From assembly GCF_034427455.1 (NCBI RefSeq), contig NZ_JAXQNN010000004.1:62001-126000 (forward strand): DNA of 64,000 bases, given 5' to 3'. The stretch is from Jeotgalibacillus haloalkalitolerans (GTDB lineage Bacteria; Bacillota; Bacilli; Bacillales; Jeotgalibacillaceae). The notes below the pieces were generated by a model. The model had not been told where the DNA came from and ran no database searches. It worked only from the letters and a program-made list of their open reading frames with translations. Both the position numbers and the translations under genes were made by a program. Below are positions 33,682-43,003 of this stretch, piece after piece (the stretch's first letter is position 1; each line of letters starts with the position of its first letter).

Positions 33682-33710
33682 TTGAAACGCTTGCAATTGC
33701 ATTGTAGAAT
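33682..33710 (+). promoter_or_regulatory. nupC promoter with cre-like palindrome
   Basis: TTGAAA (33682-33687), 17 bases and TAGAAT (33705-33710) make a good SigA promoter. The sequence TTGAAACGCTTGCAA at 33682-33696 is a LacI-family type palindrome centred on CG and overlaps the -35. It fits a degenerate CcpA cre site or another LacI-family operator, so carbon repression of nucleoside uptake is inferred. Confidence 0.55.
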
Positions 33711-33763
33711 GAGAAAAGCAATTTAGCAACACACTAATTTATCAATTGTTAGGAGCTGGCAAC

Positions 33764-34981
33764 ATGAACATTTTATGGGGATTTGCAGGGATTTTAACTG
33801 TCCTTGGTATCGCCTTTATCTTTTCAAATAATAGATCACGGATCAAGTGGCGTCCTGTACTGGGTGGACTGGCCATTCAGTTGACTTTTGCTTTTATTGT
33901 TCTTCAGACAAGTTTTGGAGCACAGTTTTTAGAAACTTTAACTCTTGGCGTTAATAACATCATCAATTATGCAAATGCTGGTATTGATTTTGTTCTTGGA
34001 GGATTTGCTTACGCAAACCCAGACAATCCTATGGTTTTCGCATTTAATGTATTAACAATCATTATTTTCTTCTCTTCTCTTATTTCTGTACTATATTATT
34101 TGAAAATAATGCAAGTCGTTGTTAAATTTCTCGGCGGGGGACTCTCGTGGTTGCTTGGCACACGAAAAGCAGAGTCTATGTCTGCAGCTGCGAACATATT
34201 TGTTGGACAGACTGAAGCACCACTTGTTATTAAGCCTTATCTTAAAAACATGACTAATTCAGAGCTTTTTGCAGTAATGACTGGTGGACTTGCATCAGTA
34301 GCTGGTGCGGTTTTAGTAGGGGTTGCCGCGCTTGGTGTACCACTGGAATATTTGTTAGCCGCAAGCTTCATGGCTGCTCCTGCCGGGCTTGTTATGGCAA
34401 AAATGTTTGTACCTGAGACAGATAATACGCCTGATCCGGATGACTTCAAAATGGAAGCGGATGAAGATGCTTCTAACGTCGTTGATGCTGCCGCAAAAGG
34501 AGCTTCTACAGGTTTGCAACTTGCTTTGAACGTAGGGGCTATGCTAATTGCCTTTATCGCTCTAATCGCAATGCTCAACGGTATTCTCGGTGGAATTGGC
34601 GGCTGGTTTGGATTCGAACAGTTATCAATTGAATTAATTCTTGGCTATGTATTTGCTCCATTGGCATTTGCGATTGGAATTCCATGGGATGAGGCAATAC
34701 GTGCAGGTAACTTCATTGGTCAAAAACTTGTCCTGAATGAATTTGTTGCTTATGCGAATTTTGCTCCTGAGATAGAGACATTCTCTGATAAATCTGTGGC
34801 AATTATCACATTCGCGCTTTGTGGATTTGCTAATATTTCTTCTCTTGCAATTCTGCTTGGCGGTCTTGGTAATCTTGCGCCTAACAGACGTCCTGATATT
34901 GCACGTATGGGTATCCGTGCAGTTGCAGCTGGTGCACTTGCATCAATGCTTTCTGCTTCTATTGCAGGAATGTTCTTCTAA
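33764..34981 (+). CDS. nupC: NupC/CNT family nucleoside transporter
   Basis: A 405-residue membrane protein with about ten hydrophobic segments and the CNT motifs [13 protein letters not shown] near residue 150 and [16 protein letters not shown] near 365. Family members import nucleosides with H+ or Na+. AGGAG at eight bases supports the ATG at 33764; the upstream TTG at 33746 has no site. The gene is monocistronic with a strong terminator. No nucleoside phosphorylase or deaminase is adjacent. Confidence 0.93.
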   Translation: MNILWGFAGILTVLGIAFIFSNNRSRIKWRPVLGGLAIQLTFAFIVLQTSFGAQFLETLTLGVNNIINYANAGIDFVLGGFAYANPDNPMVFAFNVLTIIIFFSSLISVLYYLKIMQVVVKFLGGGLSWLLGTRKAESMSAAANIFVGQTEAPLVIKPYLKNMTNSELFAVMTGGLASVAGAVLVGVAALGVPLEYLLAASFMAAPAGLVMAKMFVPETDNTPDPDDFKMEADEDASNVVDAAAKGASTGLQLALNVGAMLIAFIALIAMLNGILGGIGGWFGFEQLSIELILGYVFAPLAFAIGIPWDEAIRAGNFIGQKLVLNEFVAYANFAPEIETFSDKSVAIITFALCGFANISSLAILLGGLGNLAPNRRPDIARMGIRAVAAGALASMLSASIAGMFF

Positions 34982-34992
34982 TTAGATGTTGA

Positions 34993-35027
34993 AAAAGGGT
35001 TGTCCTGAAAATGGACAACCCTTTTTG
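34993..35027 (+). terminator. Rho-independent terminator of nupC
   Basis: AAAGGGTTGTCC and GGACAACCCTTT form a perfect stem, followed by TTTTT. Confidence 0.92.
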
Positions 35028-35040
35028 CTTTCAACAAACA

Positions 35041-35165
35041 CTGCCCCCGCAGTGGAGAACTCCGCTTTCCGCACCCGGGCGCCGAACCTCCTAAGCTTCG
35101 CTTGCGGAGTCTCGCCTGCCCTTCCCCGGTGCAGGAGTCTACGTTCTCCGCTGCGGGGTCAGCTC
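35041..35165 (-). repeat. GC-rich intergenic repeat, divergent copy C
   Basis: This GC-rich block between nupC and the MurE gene keeps the family landmarks in the same order as the copy at 62668: CGCTTTCC, CCTCCT, GCTTCGC, GCGGAGTCTCGCCTG, CCCGGTG and AGGAGTC. It is clearly less conserved. Its ends, GCCCCCGCAGTGGAGAAC and GTTCTCCGCTGCGGGGTC, are complementary, so the whole element can fold into one long hairpin. Confidence 0.7.
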
Positions 35166-35204
35166 AAGAAGCATCATTAAAAAGTTTTATTAAATTAACA
35201 CCAT

Positions 35205-36668
35205 TTAAAACCTCTCAGCAATGACTTCCAGTGCGATTTCGCTGTCGCTGTGGGGGTACTTGGTGTTTTCGATGATCTGGTAGTCTTCATGACCTTTACC
35301 GGCAAAGATAATGATATCGTCAGGCTCTGCCTGCTGCATGAGGTGTCTGACTGCTGCTGCTCTGTCACCGATACATGCGTAATCGTCATGCATCATGCCT
35401 TTTTCAAGATCAGATGTGATACTGTCATAGCTCTCATAACGCGGATCATCTGTAGTTAAAACAACATAATCTGCAAGTGAAGCCATTTCAGCCATTGCAG
35501 GACGCTTGGATTTATCACGGTTACCGCCTGTGCCAATCAGGAAAAGGATTCTGTTTTTCTTAAATGGCATAACAGATCTGATCGCCTTTTCAATTGCATC
35601 AGGAGTATGCGCATAATCAATATAAATAGACAGCGGCGCACTTGTCGGAACAAGCTGCATTCTGCCTGATACCGGCGCAATTTCTTTTAAGGCTTCTACA
35701 AGATCAGATACCTGATATCCTCTCGCATAAAGTGCTGCAATTGCCGCGAGGGTATTTGATACATTAAATGTGCCGAGAAGCTGTGTTTCAAGCTGATATT
35801 CCCCTTCAGGTGAAATAAGCTTATAGTAAGTCCGGTCAGCCATATACTGAATGTCTTCTGCATAAAAATCTGCCGGCTTTTCCATGCTGTAGCTGATCAC
35901 TTCGTGCGGCGTCATTTGCTCATATCGCTCATACCACTCATCATCAAGGTTCAATACTGCTGCTTTCTTTTTCGTCAGATCCTGACCTAGCTGAGAGAAC
36001 AGCAGCCCTTTGGCATATCCGTAATGCTCCATTGTGTGATGATAATCGAGATGATCATGACTCAGGTTGGTAAAGACCGCTACATCAAAGTCAATCCCCC
36101 ACAGTCTTCCCTCAACTAAACCATGGGAAGATACCTCAAATATCATATTACTGATGCCCTCTTCTTCAGCAGTACGGATCATACGCTGTGTCGTTAACAG
36201 GTCACTGGTTGTATTTGCACTTTGACGAAGGTCACCGTCCAGATCAAATCCGATTGTACCGGATAAAGCAGATCGTCCGTTTAACTTTCTGATCAATTCA
36301 TGAATTAAATTGGAAACTGAAGTTTTACCATTTGTCCCGGTGACACCAAATACAGTCATTCTTTCAGATGGCGAACCATAAAAACTGTCTGCAAGCACTG
36401 CAAGCGCACGTGATGAATTTTTCACAACCAGCTGTGCACACTCATCTGCAGGCAGCTCCAGTTCTTTTTCTGTGATAATCAGTCTTGCCCCCTGCTTAAC
36501 AGCCTGTCCTGCATAATCATGTCCATCGACTGTATAGCCTTTCTGACAGATAAATGCCGCTCCTTCTGTTACAGCACGTGAATCAATTTCAAGTGCATGT
36601 ATTTCTTCAGGTATTGTGCCTATTTGTTTAATAACTGATAGATTTTTTATACATTCAATTGTTTTCAT
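35205..36668 (-). CDS. MurE-type UDP-MurNAc-tripeptide ligase paralogue
   Basis: A 487-residue Mur ligase. The N-terminal UDP-binding domain is followed by the ATP site GVTGTNGKTSV near residue 110, a catalytic Lys-region (LNLDDEWYE), HTPDAIEKA and GKGHEDYQ. MurE adds the third peptide residue to UDP-MurNAc-L-Ala-D-Glu in the cytoplasm. The specificity motif, DNPR in meso-diaminopimelate enzymes, reads DDPR here. The gene lies outside the usual mra/dcw division cluster, so it may be a second MurE. Which amino acid it adds cannot be settled from sequence alone. The M42 peptidase gene lies 64 bases upstream. Confidence 0.87.
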   Translation of the reverse strand: MKTIECIKNLSVIKQIGTIPEEIHALEIDSRAVTEGAAFICQKGYTVDGHDYAGQAVKQGARLIITEKELELPADECAQLVVKNSSRALAVLADSFYGSPSERMTVFGVTGTNGKTSVSNLIHELIRKLNGRSALSGTIGFDLDGDLRQSANTTSDLLTTQRMIRTAEEEGISNMIFEVSSHGLVEGRLWGIDFDVAVFTNLSHDHLDYHHTMEHYGYAKGLLFSQLGQDLTKKKAAVLNLDDEWYERYEQMTPHEVISYSMEKPADFYAEDIQYMADRTYYKLISPEGEYQLETQLLGTFNVSNTLAAIAALYARGYQVSDLVEALKEIAPVSGRMQLVPTSAPLSIYIDYAHTPDAIEKAIRSVMPFKKNRILFLIGTGGNRDKSKRPAMAEMASLADYVVLTTDDPRYESYDSITSDLEKGMMHDDYACIGDRAAAVRHLMQQAEPDDIIIFAGKGHEDYQIIENTKYPHSDSEIALEVIAERF

Positions 36669-36732
36669 CTCAAAATTCCTCGCTCATTAGATGATTTGTT
36701 CATTAGCTATTTTACTCTTTTTTTCTCATTCT

Positions 36733-37782
36733 TCAATCCTCACTTAATGGTGACTGAAGATATGTAAGGATAAGAGATTCAGTATGGTAAAGTGATTTTT
36801 CATGTGTCCGTTCATTTGCATGAGATGCATCTACGCCTGCACCAATTAAACCATGTCTGATATCTGCACCGGCTCTGACAGCGGCTGACGCATCAGAACC
36901 GTAGTAATTATAGATATCCACTTTATAATCAATCTGATTCTCTTTTGCAAGCTGCACCAGGTGCTTTCTCAAACCATAATGATAAGGTCCTGAGCTGTCC
37001 TTCGCACAAATTGACACTGTATATTCATCTGAGCTTTGTCCATCACCAAGTGCCCCCATATCTACAGCAATATACTCAACTGTTTCAAATGGGATATTTG
37101 AATTCCCTCCAAAACCGATTTCTTCATTATTTGCGATAATAAAGTGGGTCGTAAAGGGTAGTGTAAGCCCGTCGCCTGCAAGTTGTTCTACAGTCTTCAT
37201 TAACATCGCAACACTGGCTTTATCATCAATGTGGCGTGATTTGAAAAAGCCACTCGGTGTGATTTCCGGACGCGGGTCAAATGAAATGAAATCTCCAACA
37301 GAAATGCCAAGCGCTTCTGCATCCTCTTTAGACTTTACAACCTCATCGAGCCTGACTTCCATATTCTGTTCACTGCGATCAGCAGAGCCTGCGTCTTTAT
37401 ATGTGTGAACTGACGCCTGATGGAGCAGAATTGTACCCGTATACTTAGTTCCTTCTGATGTTTCAACGGTACAATATTCGCCTTCTACAGCGTTCCAGCG
37501 AAATCCGCCGATCATCGTCATACTTAATCTGCCATCCGGCTTAATGGTTTTCACCATCGCACCAAGTGTATCTACATGTGCAGTCAGGACTCTGTGCTGA
37601 TGCGTGTCTTCACCTTGTAAAGTCACGATCAGGCCGCCTTTATTTGTTACTCTTGATGGTATGTTTCTTTCTGCAAACCAGTTCTTAATATATGTAATGA
37701 TTTCAGATGTATGTCCTGAAGGGCTGGGTATCGATACTAATTCTTTTAACAGCGCCATAGTTTCAAGTGTATTCGGCTTCAT
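36733..37782 (-). CDS. M42 family metallo-aminopeptidase (YtoP-like)
   Basis: A 349-residue di-zinc aminopeptidase. Metal and catalytic residues appear in TAHVDTLG, SRHIDDKAS, NNEEIGFGGN, VDMGALG and ASHANERTHEKS. It trims peptides in the cytoplasm. AGGAGG at good spacing supports the ATG at 37782 (MKPNTLETM) over the open upstream start at 37806. It may be transcribed together with the downstream MurE-type gene. Confidence 0.92.
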   Translation of the reverse strand: MKPNTLETMALLKELVSIPSPSGHTSEIITYIKNWFAERNIPSRVTNKGGLIVTLQGEDTHQHRVLTAHVDTLGAMVKTIKPDGRLSMTMIGGFRWNAVEGEYCTVETSEGTKYTGTILLHQASVHTYKDAGSADRSEQNMEVRLDEVVKSKEDAEALGISVGDFISFDPRPEITPSGFFKSRHIDDKASVAMLMKTVEQLAGDGLTLPFTTHFIIANNEEIGFGGNSNIPFETVEYIAVDMGALGDGQSSDEYTVSICAKDSSGPYHYGLRKHLVQLAKENQIDYKVDIYNYYGSDASAAVRAGADIRHGLIGAGVDASHANERTHEKSLYHTESLILTYLQSPLSED

Positions 37783-37833
37783 TGCAATTCCTCCTGTAAA
37801 ATTCATCTAAGTATCAGTTTACTATACACTGAT

Positions 37834-37867
37834 AAAAAGACAAAGCGGGCTCATCTGCCCGCTTTGT
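37834..37867 (-). terminator. Terminator of the PepSY/two-component operon
   Basis: On the minus strand AGACAAAGCGGGC and GCCCGCTTTGTCT form a perfect stem directly at the stop codon, followed by TTTTT. Confidence 0.92.
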
Positions 37868-38587
37868 CTAATCATCCCATATTGTAGACATGATCTCACC
37901 TGATATGGCATTGATCTGCACTGTTGCATCACCTTCTTCAGTTTCAATCTCTATCAAAAAATAGGGAACGCCGTCTTGTTGTTCCAGGTCAACATCATCC
38001 ACTTCACCCGACACTGTACCAAGGGCAATATCTATTGCTTCCTGTTCAGATAAAATTCTTGCAGGCTCTTCAGTGTTTTTTGTCTCTTCAGCTGTGACCC
38101 GGGATTCTCCTGAAGCTGCATCTACCTCTATTGTAAGGATACGATTTTCCTCCTCAAGAACCACCTCATAACGCTTATTCCCTTCATCTGCAAGCAGGGT
38201 TGAGGATACAACTTCTCCATTACTTGTTTCCCCTGCAACCGCGATTGCTTCTTCCTCTGTTAATTCCTCAGAGGCATTCTGCCCGTCTTCTGCCGGTTCA
38301 TTCATTGAGACGTTATTAAGATAAGCAACACTTTTATTTTCCCGGTCTATCTCGAGCTCATACTCGCCGTTTTGGTTTGTCAGGTTGAACAAAAAGGTGC
38401 TTCCACTTTCATCAATCAGCTCAGGTGTGCTTCCAGGGTACTGCTCATTAATGAATTGAATGGCTTCTCCTTCAGTCATTGGAGCCGCTGAAGTCCCTGA
38501 AGTCATTAATTGCTGAACAATAACGATTAACACGACTGCGATCAGCGCGCCGCCTGTCATCCAGATGATTCTTTGTTTTTTCACCAT
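37868..38587 (-). CDS. Membrane-anchored PepSY protein (YkoI-like)
   Basis: A 239-residue protein with one N-terminal membrane helix (about residues 10-27) and three PepSY-type repeats outside, each ending in a 'tiEVDAasGE' pattern (near 85, 155 and 225). PepSY domains are proposed protease inhibitors or sensors. It is the last gene of an operon with a response regulator and kinase, the same set as B. subtilis ykoG-ykoH-ykoI, so it probably modulates or is controlled by that system. A GAGGTG site serves the ATG at 38587; GTG starts flank it. Confidence 0.85.
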   Translation of the reverse strand: MVKKQRIIWMTGGALIAVVLIVIVQQLMTSGTSAAPMTEGEAIQFINEQYPGSTPELIDESGSTFLFNLTNQNGEYELEIDRENKSVAYLNNVSMNEPAEDGQNASEELTEEEAIAVAGETSNGEVVSSTLLADEGNKRYEVVLEEENRILTIEVDAASGESRVTAEETKNTEEPARILSEQEAIDIALGTVSGEVDDVDLEQQDGVPYFLIEIETEEGDATVQINAISGEIMSTIWDD

Positions 38588-38649
38588 TTTCACCTCAGCG
38601 TTTTTCTTTTATCTTAGCCTTTTCAGATTAGAATTTGATGAGAATTCAA

Positions 38650-39999
38650 TTAAGATTCAGCCTGAAAATGAATAGACGCGGTTGTACCTTTACCTTCTGT
38701 ACTTTCTAAAGTAAGCTTCATTCCGAGTGCTTCAGACAATTCTTTCGCAAGCGACAGACCAAGACCTGAACCACCGGATTTTCGTGTTCTTGCTTTGTCC
38801 ACCCTGTAAAACCTGTCAAATACCTTAGGCAGATCGCTTTCGGGGATGCCGATCCCGTTGTCCTCGACATCAATTCTGCCTTTTGCCCCATCTCTGACTA
38901 ATGAGACCCTGATCTCCTGCTCACTGTATTTAATGGCATTGTCTATCAGAATATAGATCAGCTGTTTGAGTTTTTGCTTATCTGCATACGCTATGATTTC
39001 CTCACCCTGCAGTGTAATTTCCCTGCTGTAAGCGTTTCTGAATGCCTGTACCGACTCCTTCAGCAAAGGATATAGATCAAACCGCTCTAATGACAGCTTC
39101 CACTGTTCACCATGCTTTGCAAGTAAAAGCAGCTGCTGAGTCAGGTCCTTCATCCTGATCGCTTCAGAGTGAATCGCCTCAACAGATTCAGCTACAACCT
39201 CCGGATTATCAATTCCTCTTCGCTTAATCAGGTTGGCGTAGCTTTCAATCACGGTAAGCGGCGTTTTCAGCTCGTGTGAAGCATTCGCTACAAATTGCTT
39301 CTGCTTATCATAGTTCGTCTCAAGGAGGTTCATCATATGATTAAAACTCTCACCCATTTGATACAGTTCATCTCTCGACTTTTCTTCCAGTGGGATTCTT
39401 TTAAATTCACCGCTTCTTTGAATTTCCTTCATTGTTCCGGTCATTGACCTGATCGGCCCCATGATGACATTCCCGAGAAGGCGGCCCGAGATAAAAACAG
39501 GGATCAGCGCTAAAATGACCACTACGATCAGCGTATTTCTCAGTATCTGAAGATTCGATACTGTAGTATCAATGCTCTCAAATATTTGCAGATTCACGAT
39601 AGAGCCATCAGTCCAGATCATGGGAATGGAAACAAACGTGTATCTTGCATTTTCGAGCTCTATAATTTCTGCATACTGATTGTTATAAAATGTACGCTCA
39701 ATGTTGTTTAATGAGTTTTGCCCAGAGGATGTGACGGTCCCGAGTGAACTGCCGTCTTCCCTGATTATAGAAGTAGCTCCATCAAGCGGACCGAATGATC
39801 TGAGCAGGTCCCCTTCCTGGATGACGCCGGCACTGGAGATCATACCTGAAGCCGTACTGGCAGCATTTAATTCAGCGGAATTCAATTCACTGCTATAGGT
39901 AAGGTTGCTGAAAATCACATAGATCGCAATACTGATCAGTAAAAGCAGGATGGCAAACACACCGGAAGTAAAAAGATGAATTTTATTCTGCAGCTTCAT
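38650..39999 (-). CDS. Sensor histidine kinase (YkoH-like)
   Basis: A 449-residue kinase with a membrane helix near 10-32, an external sensor of about 115 residues, a second helix near 155-175 and a HAMP domain. HisKA carries NASHELKTPLTVIES near residue 240, and the ATPase domain has LIDNAIKYS, DNGIGIPE and GGSGLGLS. Its partner regulator is encoded just upstream with a four-base overlap. The signal is unknown; B. subtilis YkoH is also little studied. Confidence 0.92.
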   Translation of the reverse strand: MKLQNKIHLFTSGVFAILLLLISIAIYVIFSNLTYSSELNSAELNAASTASGMISSAGVIQEGDLLRSFGPLDGATSIIREDGSSLGTVTSSGQNSLNNIERTFYNNQYAEIIELENARYTFVSIPMIWTDGSIVNLQIFESIDTTVSNLQILRNTLIVVVILALIPVFISGRLLGNVIMGPIRSMTGTMKEIQRSGEFKRIPLEEKSRDELYQMGESFNHMMNLLETNYDKQKQFVANASHELKTPLTVIESYANLIKRRGIDNPEVVAESVEAIHSEAIRMKDLTQQLLLLAKHGEQWKLSLERFDLYPLLKESVQAFRNAYSREITLQGEEIIAYADKQKLKQLIYILIDNAIKYSEQEIRVSLVRDGAKGRIDVEDNGIGIPESDLPKVFDRFYRVDKARTRKSGGSGLGLSLAKELSEALGMKLTLESTEGKGTTASIHFQAES

Positions 40000-40676
40000 T
40001 CATTCACCTTCAGTACATAACCAACGCCTCTTACTGTATGAATGAGAGACGCATGACCCTCCAGATCAATTTTTTTACGGATGTATCTGATATAGACATC
40101 CACAACATTTGTATCCCCGTAATAATCATAACCCCACACTGCATTCAGAATCTGTTCCCTGTTCAAAACCTGTCTCATGTTCTTAAGAAGATATACGAGC
40201 AAATCAAATTCCCGCGGTGTCAGATCTATTTCATATGCGCCTCTTGTGACCTCTCTTGTTTGTTCATTCAAGACGAGATCTCCGGCTTTAAGTACAGCAG
40301 GATCATCCGTCTTTTTCGTTCTGAGGACTGCCCGCACTCTTGCCAGAAGCTCTTCAATCTGGAACGGCTTTGTTATATAATCATTTGCTCCCAGGTCAAG
40401 ACCGGACACTTTATCCTCCACCGAATCTTTTGCTGTAAGTAAAATGACCGGAGTATCTGCATCTCCTGAGCGGATTCTTCTCAACAGCTCAATCCCTGTC
40501 ATCTCCGGCAGCATGACATCAAGTAAGATCAAGTCCCAGCCGTCTTCTCTGTATTTCTCTAATGCATCATAACCTGAAAATGCTTTTTCAGTTTCGTAGC
40601 CTTCGAATCCTAGCTCAAGCTCAAGCACGCGGGCAATTTTCTCTTCATCTTCAACGATCAGCACTCTCTTTTTCAT
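39996..40676 (-). CDS. OmpR-family response regulator (YkoG-like)
   Basis: A 226-residue regulator. The receiver domain has the acidic pair EDEE, phospho-acceptor Asp in LILLDVMLPEM near residue 53, and Lys in TKPFQ near 104. The C-terminal winged helix (residues 130-225) has the OmpR wing and RYIRKKIDLEGHASLIHTVRG signature. It is co-transcribed with the kinase and the PepSY gene. An extended -10 (TGCTACAAT) lies about 35 bases upstream. Confidence 0.94.
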   Translation of the reverse strand: MKKRVLIVEDEEKIARVLELELGFEGYETEKAFSGYDALEKYREDGWDLILLDVMLPEMTGIELLRRIRSGDADTPVILLTAKDSVEDKVSGLDLGANDYITKPFQIEELLARVRAVLRTKKTDDPAVLKAGDLVLNEQTREVTRGAYEIDLTPREFDLLVYLLKNMRQVLNREQILNAVWGYDYYGDTNVVDVYIRYIRKKIDLEGHASLIHTVRGVGYVLKVNE

Positions 40677-40789
40677 GATGATCTCTCCTGCATCTTTTTA
40701 AAAATATTGTAGCACAGGTTGAATTGATCTACCTTTTTCAGCTTCAGTGTTAAAATAATGATGAATTTTCATTTAGAAAGGAAGATTTG

Positions 40790-41227
40790 ATGGCTGAACA
40801 TTCTTTTCATTTAAATGCCGAATGGCCTGGTGGCCGTAATACAGTCGGGTCAATTGAAGCGGGAAATTTAAAAACAGAGATTTCAATCCCTCCCGAAATG
40901 AACGGACCGGGGATCGGTACAAATCCTGACGAAATGCTGCTCGGTGCTGCTGCAACCTGCTATATTATTACACTTGCGGCAAAGCTTGAGCGTGCCAACA
41001 TTGTACCTGAGGAAATGTCTTTGTCTTCAGAAGGGATTGTTGAGGTGGATGACAGAGGTGTCATCACGTATAGGACGATCATTCACCGCCCATATGTGAA
41101 AGCAGATGCAGCCTTCAGGGAGAAAATAGAACGTTATATGGATCAGTCAGAACAGAGCTGTATGATTTCACGTGCACTGAAAGGGAACGTGGAAATCAGG
41201 CTTGAAAAACATTTTGAAGCTGTATAG
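40790..41227 (+). CDS. OsmC/Ohr family protein
   Basis: A 145-residue OsmC-fold protein with the two conserved Cys residues, in GAAATCYIITLA near 53 and SCMISRAL near 124. Such proteins reduce organic peroxides using these thiols. It belongs to the general OsmC group and not to classical Ohr. TTG one codon upstream is open; the ATG has AAGGA at about seven bases. It is divergent from the response regulator and precedes aldA, but an inverted repeat separates the two. Confidence 0.88.
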   Translation: MAEHSFHLNAEWPGGRNTVGSIEAGNLKTEISIPPEMNGPGIGTNPDEMLLGAAATCYIITLAAKLERANIVPEEMSLSSEGIVEVDDRGVITYRTIIHRPYVKADAAFREKIERYMDQSEQSCMISRALKGNVEIRLEKHFEAV

Positions 41228-41253
41228 CGCATTAAAAGGTTTCTATCCTTCTG

Positions 41254-41282
41254 AATGTGGAAAACATAAACTATTCCACATT
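41254..41282 (+). promoter_or_regulatory. Inverted repeat before the aldA ribosome binding site
   Basis: AATGTGGAA (41254-41262) and TTCCACATT (41274-41282) are perfect inverted arms with an 11-base gap, ending two bases before AGGAGG of aldA. It may be an operator or a leader hairpin affecting initiation. Confidence 0.5.
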
Positions 41283-41296
41283 TAGGAGGATTTTTT

Positions 41297-42742
41297 ATGA
41301 ACCAGCATAAACTATACATTAACGGACAATACACAGATTCAACCAGTGATGAATGGATTGACATTATTAATCCAGCTACAGAAGAAGTGATTTCAAGAAC
41401 GCCTAAAGGGACTGAGGAAGACGTCAATAAAGCCATTGATGCTGCCTTTGAAGCGCAGAAACAATGGGAAAAGGTTCCTTCAAATGAGCGGGGTCAGATT
41501 GTCAGAAAGCTTGGAGATAAAATCAAGGAAAAGCGTGAAACATTTATTGACCTACTGATCGAGGAACAGGGCAAACCAAAAGATCAGGCCAGCGATGAAG
41601 TGGATACAGCGATTGATTACTTCTATTACATGTCAGAATGGGCACGCAGAATAGAAGGAGAAATCCTGCCAAGTGACCGTCCGAATGAAAACATATTGAT
41701 TTATAAAAAACCGATTGGTGTTGTAGCGGGGATCGTACCATGGAACTTCCCGGTATTTATTCTTGCGAGAAAAGTAGCAACTGCCCTGATTGCAGGCTGT
41801 TCAATCGTACTTAAACCTAGCCAGCAGACACCTAATACTGCTGCTGAGTTCACCAAAATCGTAGACGGCATGGATGAGATTCCAAAGGGTGTTTATAACT
41901 ATGTAACCGGTACAGGCTCTACAATCGGGAATGTCATGGCGTCACATCCTAAAGTCGGCATTATTACAATGACAGGCAGTGTAGGGGCAGGTACAAAGGT
42001 AATGGAAGCTGCCGCACAGAATATCACTAAAGTGAATCTTGAACTTGGTGGTAAAGCGCCGGCAATCGTAACCGAAAATGCTGACCTTGATCTTGCCGTA
42101 AAACATATTGTGACTTCACGCCTGACAAACTCCGGCCAGGCCTGTACGAACGCAGAACGTGTATACGTACAGGAGTCAGTAGCTGAAGCATTTACGAAAA
42201 AGTTGACTGAAGCGATGGAGCAATCACAGGCCGGCAACCCGAACGAAGAGTCAAGCCTGGACCTCGGACCGCTTGTCAGTAAAGACCGTCTTGATACTGT
42301 CCATGAGATGGTGCAGAAAGCAGTTGAAGAAGGCGCTGAAATTCTTACAGGCGGAAAACCGCTTGACCGTGAAAAAGGGTTTTTCTATGCTCCGACTGTA
42401 TTAGGAAATGTGAAGCATGAAATGTCGATCATTAAGGAAGAAATATTCGGTCCTGTCCTTCCTGTCGTGACATATAAAACGCTTGATGAAGCAATTGAAA
42501 TGAGTAATGATACAGAATATGGACTTTCGTCTTCTGTGTATACAGAGAATTATCATGAAACAATGAGAGTCATTAATGGACTGAAGTTTGGTGAAACATT
42601 CGTAAATCGCGAAAACTTTGAGGCATTGCAGGGATACCATGCAGGTGTGCGTAAATCAGGACTTGGTGGTGCAGACGGAAAGCACGGTCTCGATGACTTC
42701 CTGGTTACACACGTTGCTTACATGCAGTACAAAACAGAATAA
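41297..42742 (+). CDS. aldA: Lactaldehyde/glycolaldehyde dehydrogenase-type ALDH (AldA)
   Basis: A 481-residue NAD(P)-dependent aldehyde dehydrogenase. Landmarks are GIVPWNFPVF, the catalytic Glu in NLELGGKAP and catalytic Cys in SGQACTNAERV near 280, and EEIFGPVLPV. The C-terminal stretch ETFVNRENFEALQGYHAG with GLGGADGKHGLDDFL closely resembles E. coli AldA, which oxidises lactaldehyde and glycolaldehyde. It has a strong AGGAGG site and terminator. No fucose or rhamnose genes are nearby, so detoxification is as likely as sugar breakdown. Confidence 0.9.
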   Translation: MNQHKLYINGQYTDSTSDEWIDIINPATEEVISRTPKGTEEDVNKAIDAAFEAQKQWEKVPSNERGQIVRKLGDKIKEKRETFIDLLIEEQGKPKDQASDEVDTAIDYFYYMSEWARRIEGEILPSDRPNENILIYKKPIGVVAGIVPWNFPVFILARKVATALIAGCSIVLKPSQQTPNTAAEFTKIVDGMDEIPKGVYNYVTGTGSTIGNVMASHPKVGIITMTGSVGAGTKVMEAAAQNITKVNLELGGKAPAIVTENADLDLAVKHIVTSRLTNSGQACTNAERVYVQESVAEAFTKKLTEAMEQSQAGNPNEESSLDLGPLVSKDRLDTVHEMVQKAVEEGAEILTGGKPLDREKGFFYAPTVLGNVKHEMSIIKEEIFGPVLPVVTYKTLDEAIEMSNDTEYGLSSSVYTENYHETMRVINGLKFGETFVNRENFEALQGYHAGVRKSGLGGADGKHGLDDFLVTHVAYMQYKTE

Positions 42743-42749
42743 TAATCAA

Positions 42750-42786
42750 AAAGACTCACACCTCATAAAAGTGTGGGTCTTTTTTC
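42750..42786 (+). terminator. Rho-independent terminator of aldA
   Basis: AGACTCACAC and GTGTGGGTCT pair, followed by TTTTTTC. Confidence 0.88.
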
Positions 42787-42877
42787 TTCTTTTATATGTG
42801 TCCTGTTTAATCATTTGACTTCCGGGAATAGACTAATATCACTAAAAACAAAACGTTTAACATAGGAGGACATCATC

Positions 42878-42979
42878 ATGAGAGAAGAAAACGTTTCATA
42901 TACAAAGTCGGATATACTTACAGGATTTGCCGGAACCGGGGTTATTACTGCTATTCTACTCTTTCTTACAAGTATTTAA
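42878..42979 (+). CDS. 33-residue predicted membrane peptide
   Basis: An AGGAGG site at 42863-42869 precedes ATG at the right distance, and the product has a charged start (MREENVSYTKSD) and one hydrophobic helix (about residues 13-32). A terminator follows about 25 bases later. These features argue for a real small membrane protein. I know no family; a single-pass helper peptide or a type I toxin-like peptide are possibilities without direct support. Confidence 0.6.
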   Translation: MREENVSYTKSDILTGFAGTGVITAILLFLTSI

Positions 42980-43003
42980 TGAATTACAATAATATCAGCT
43001 AAC

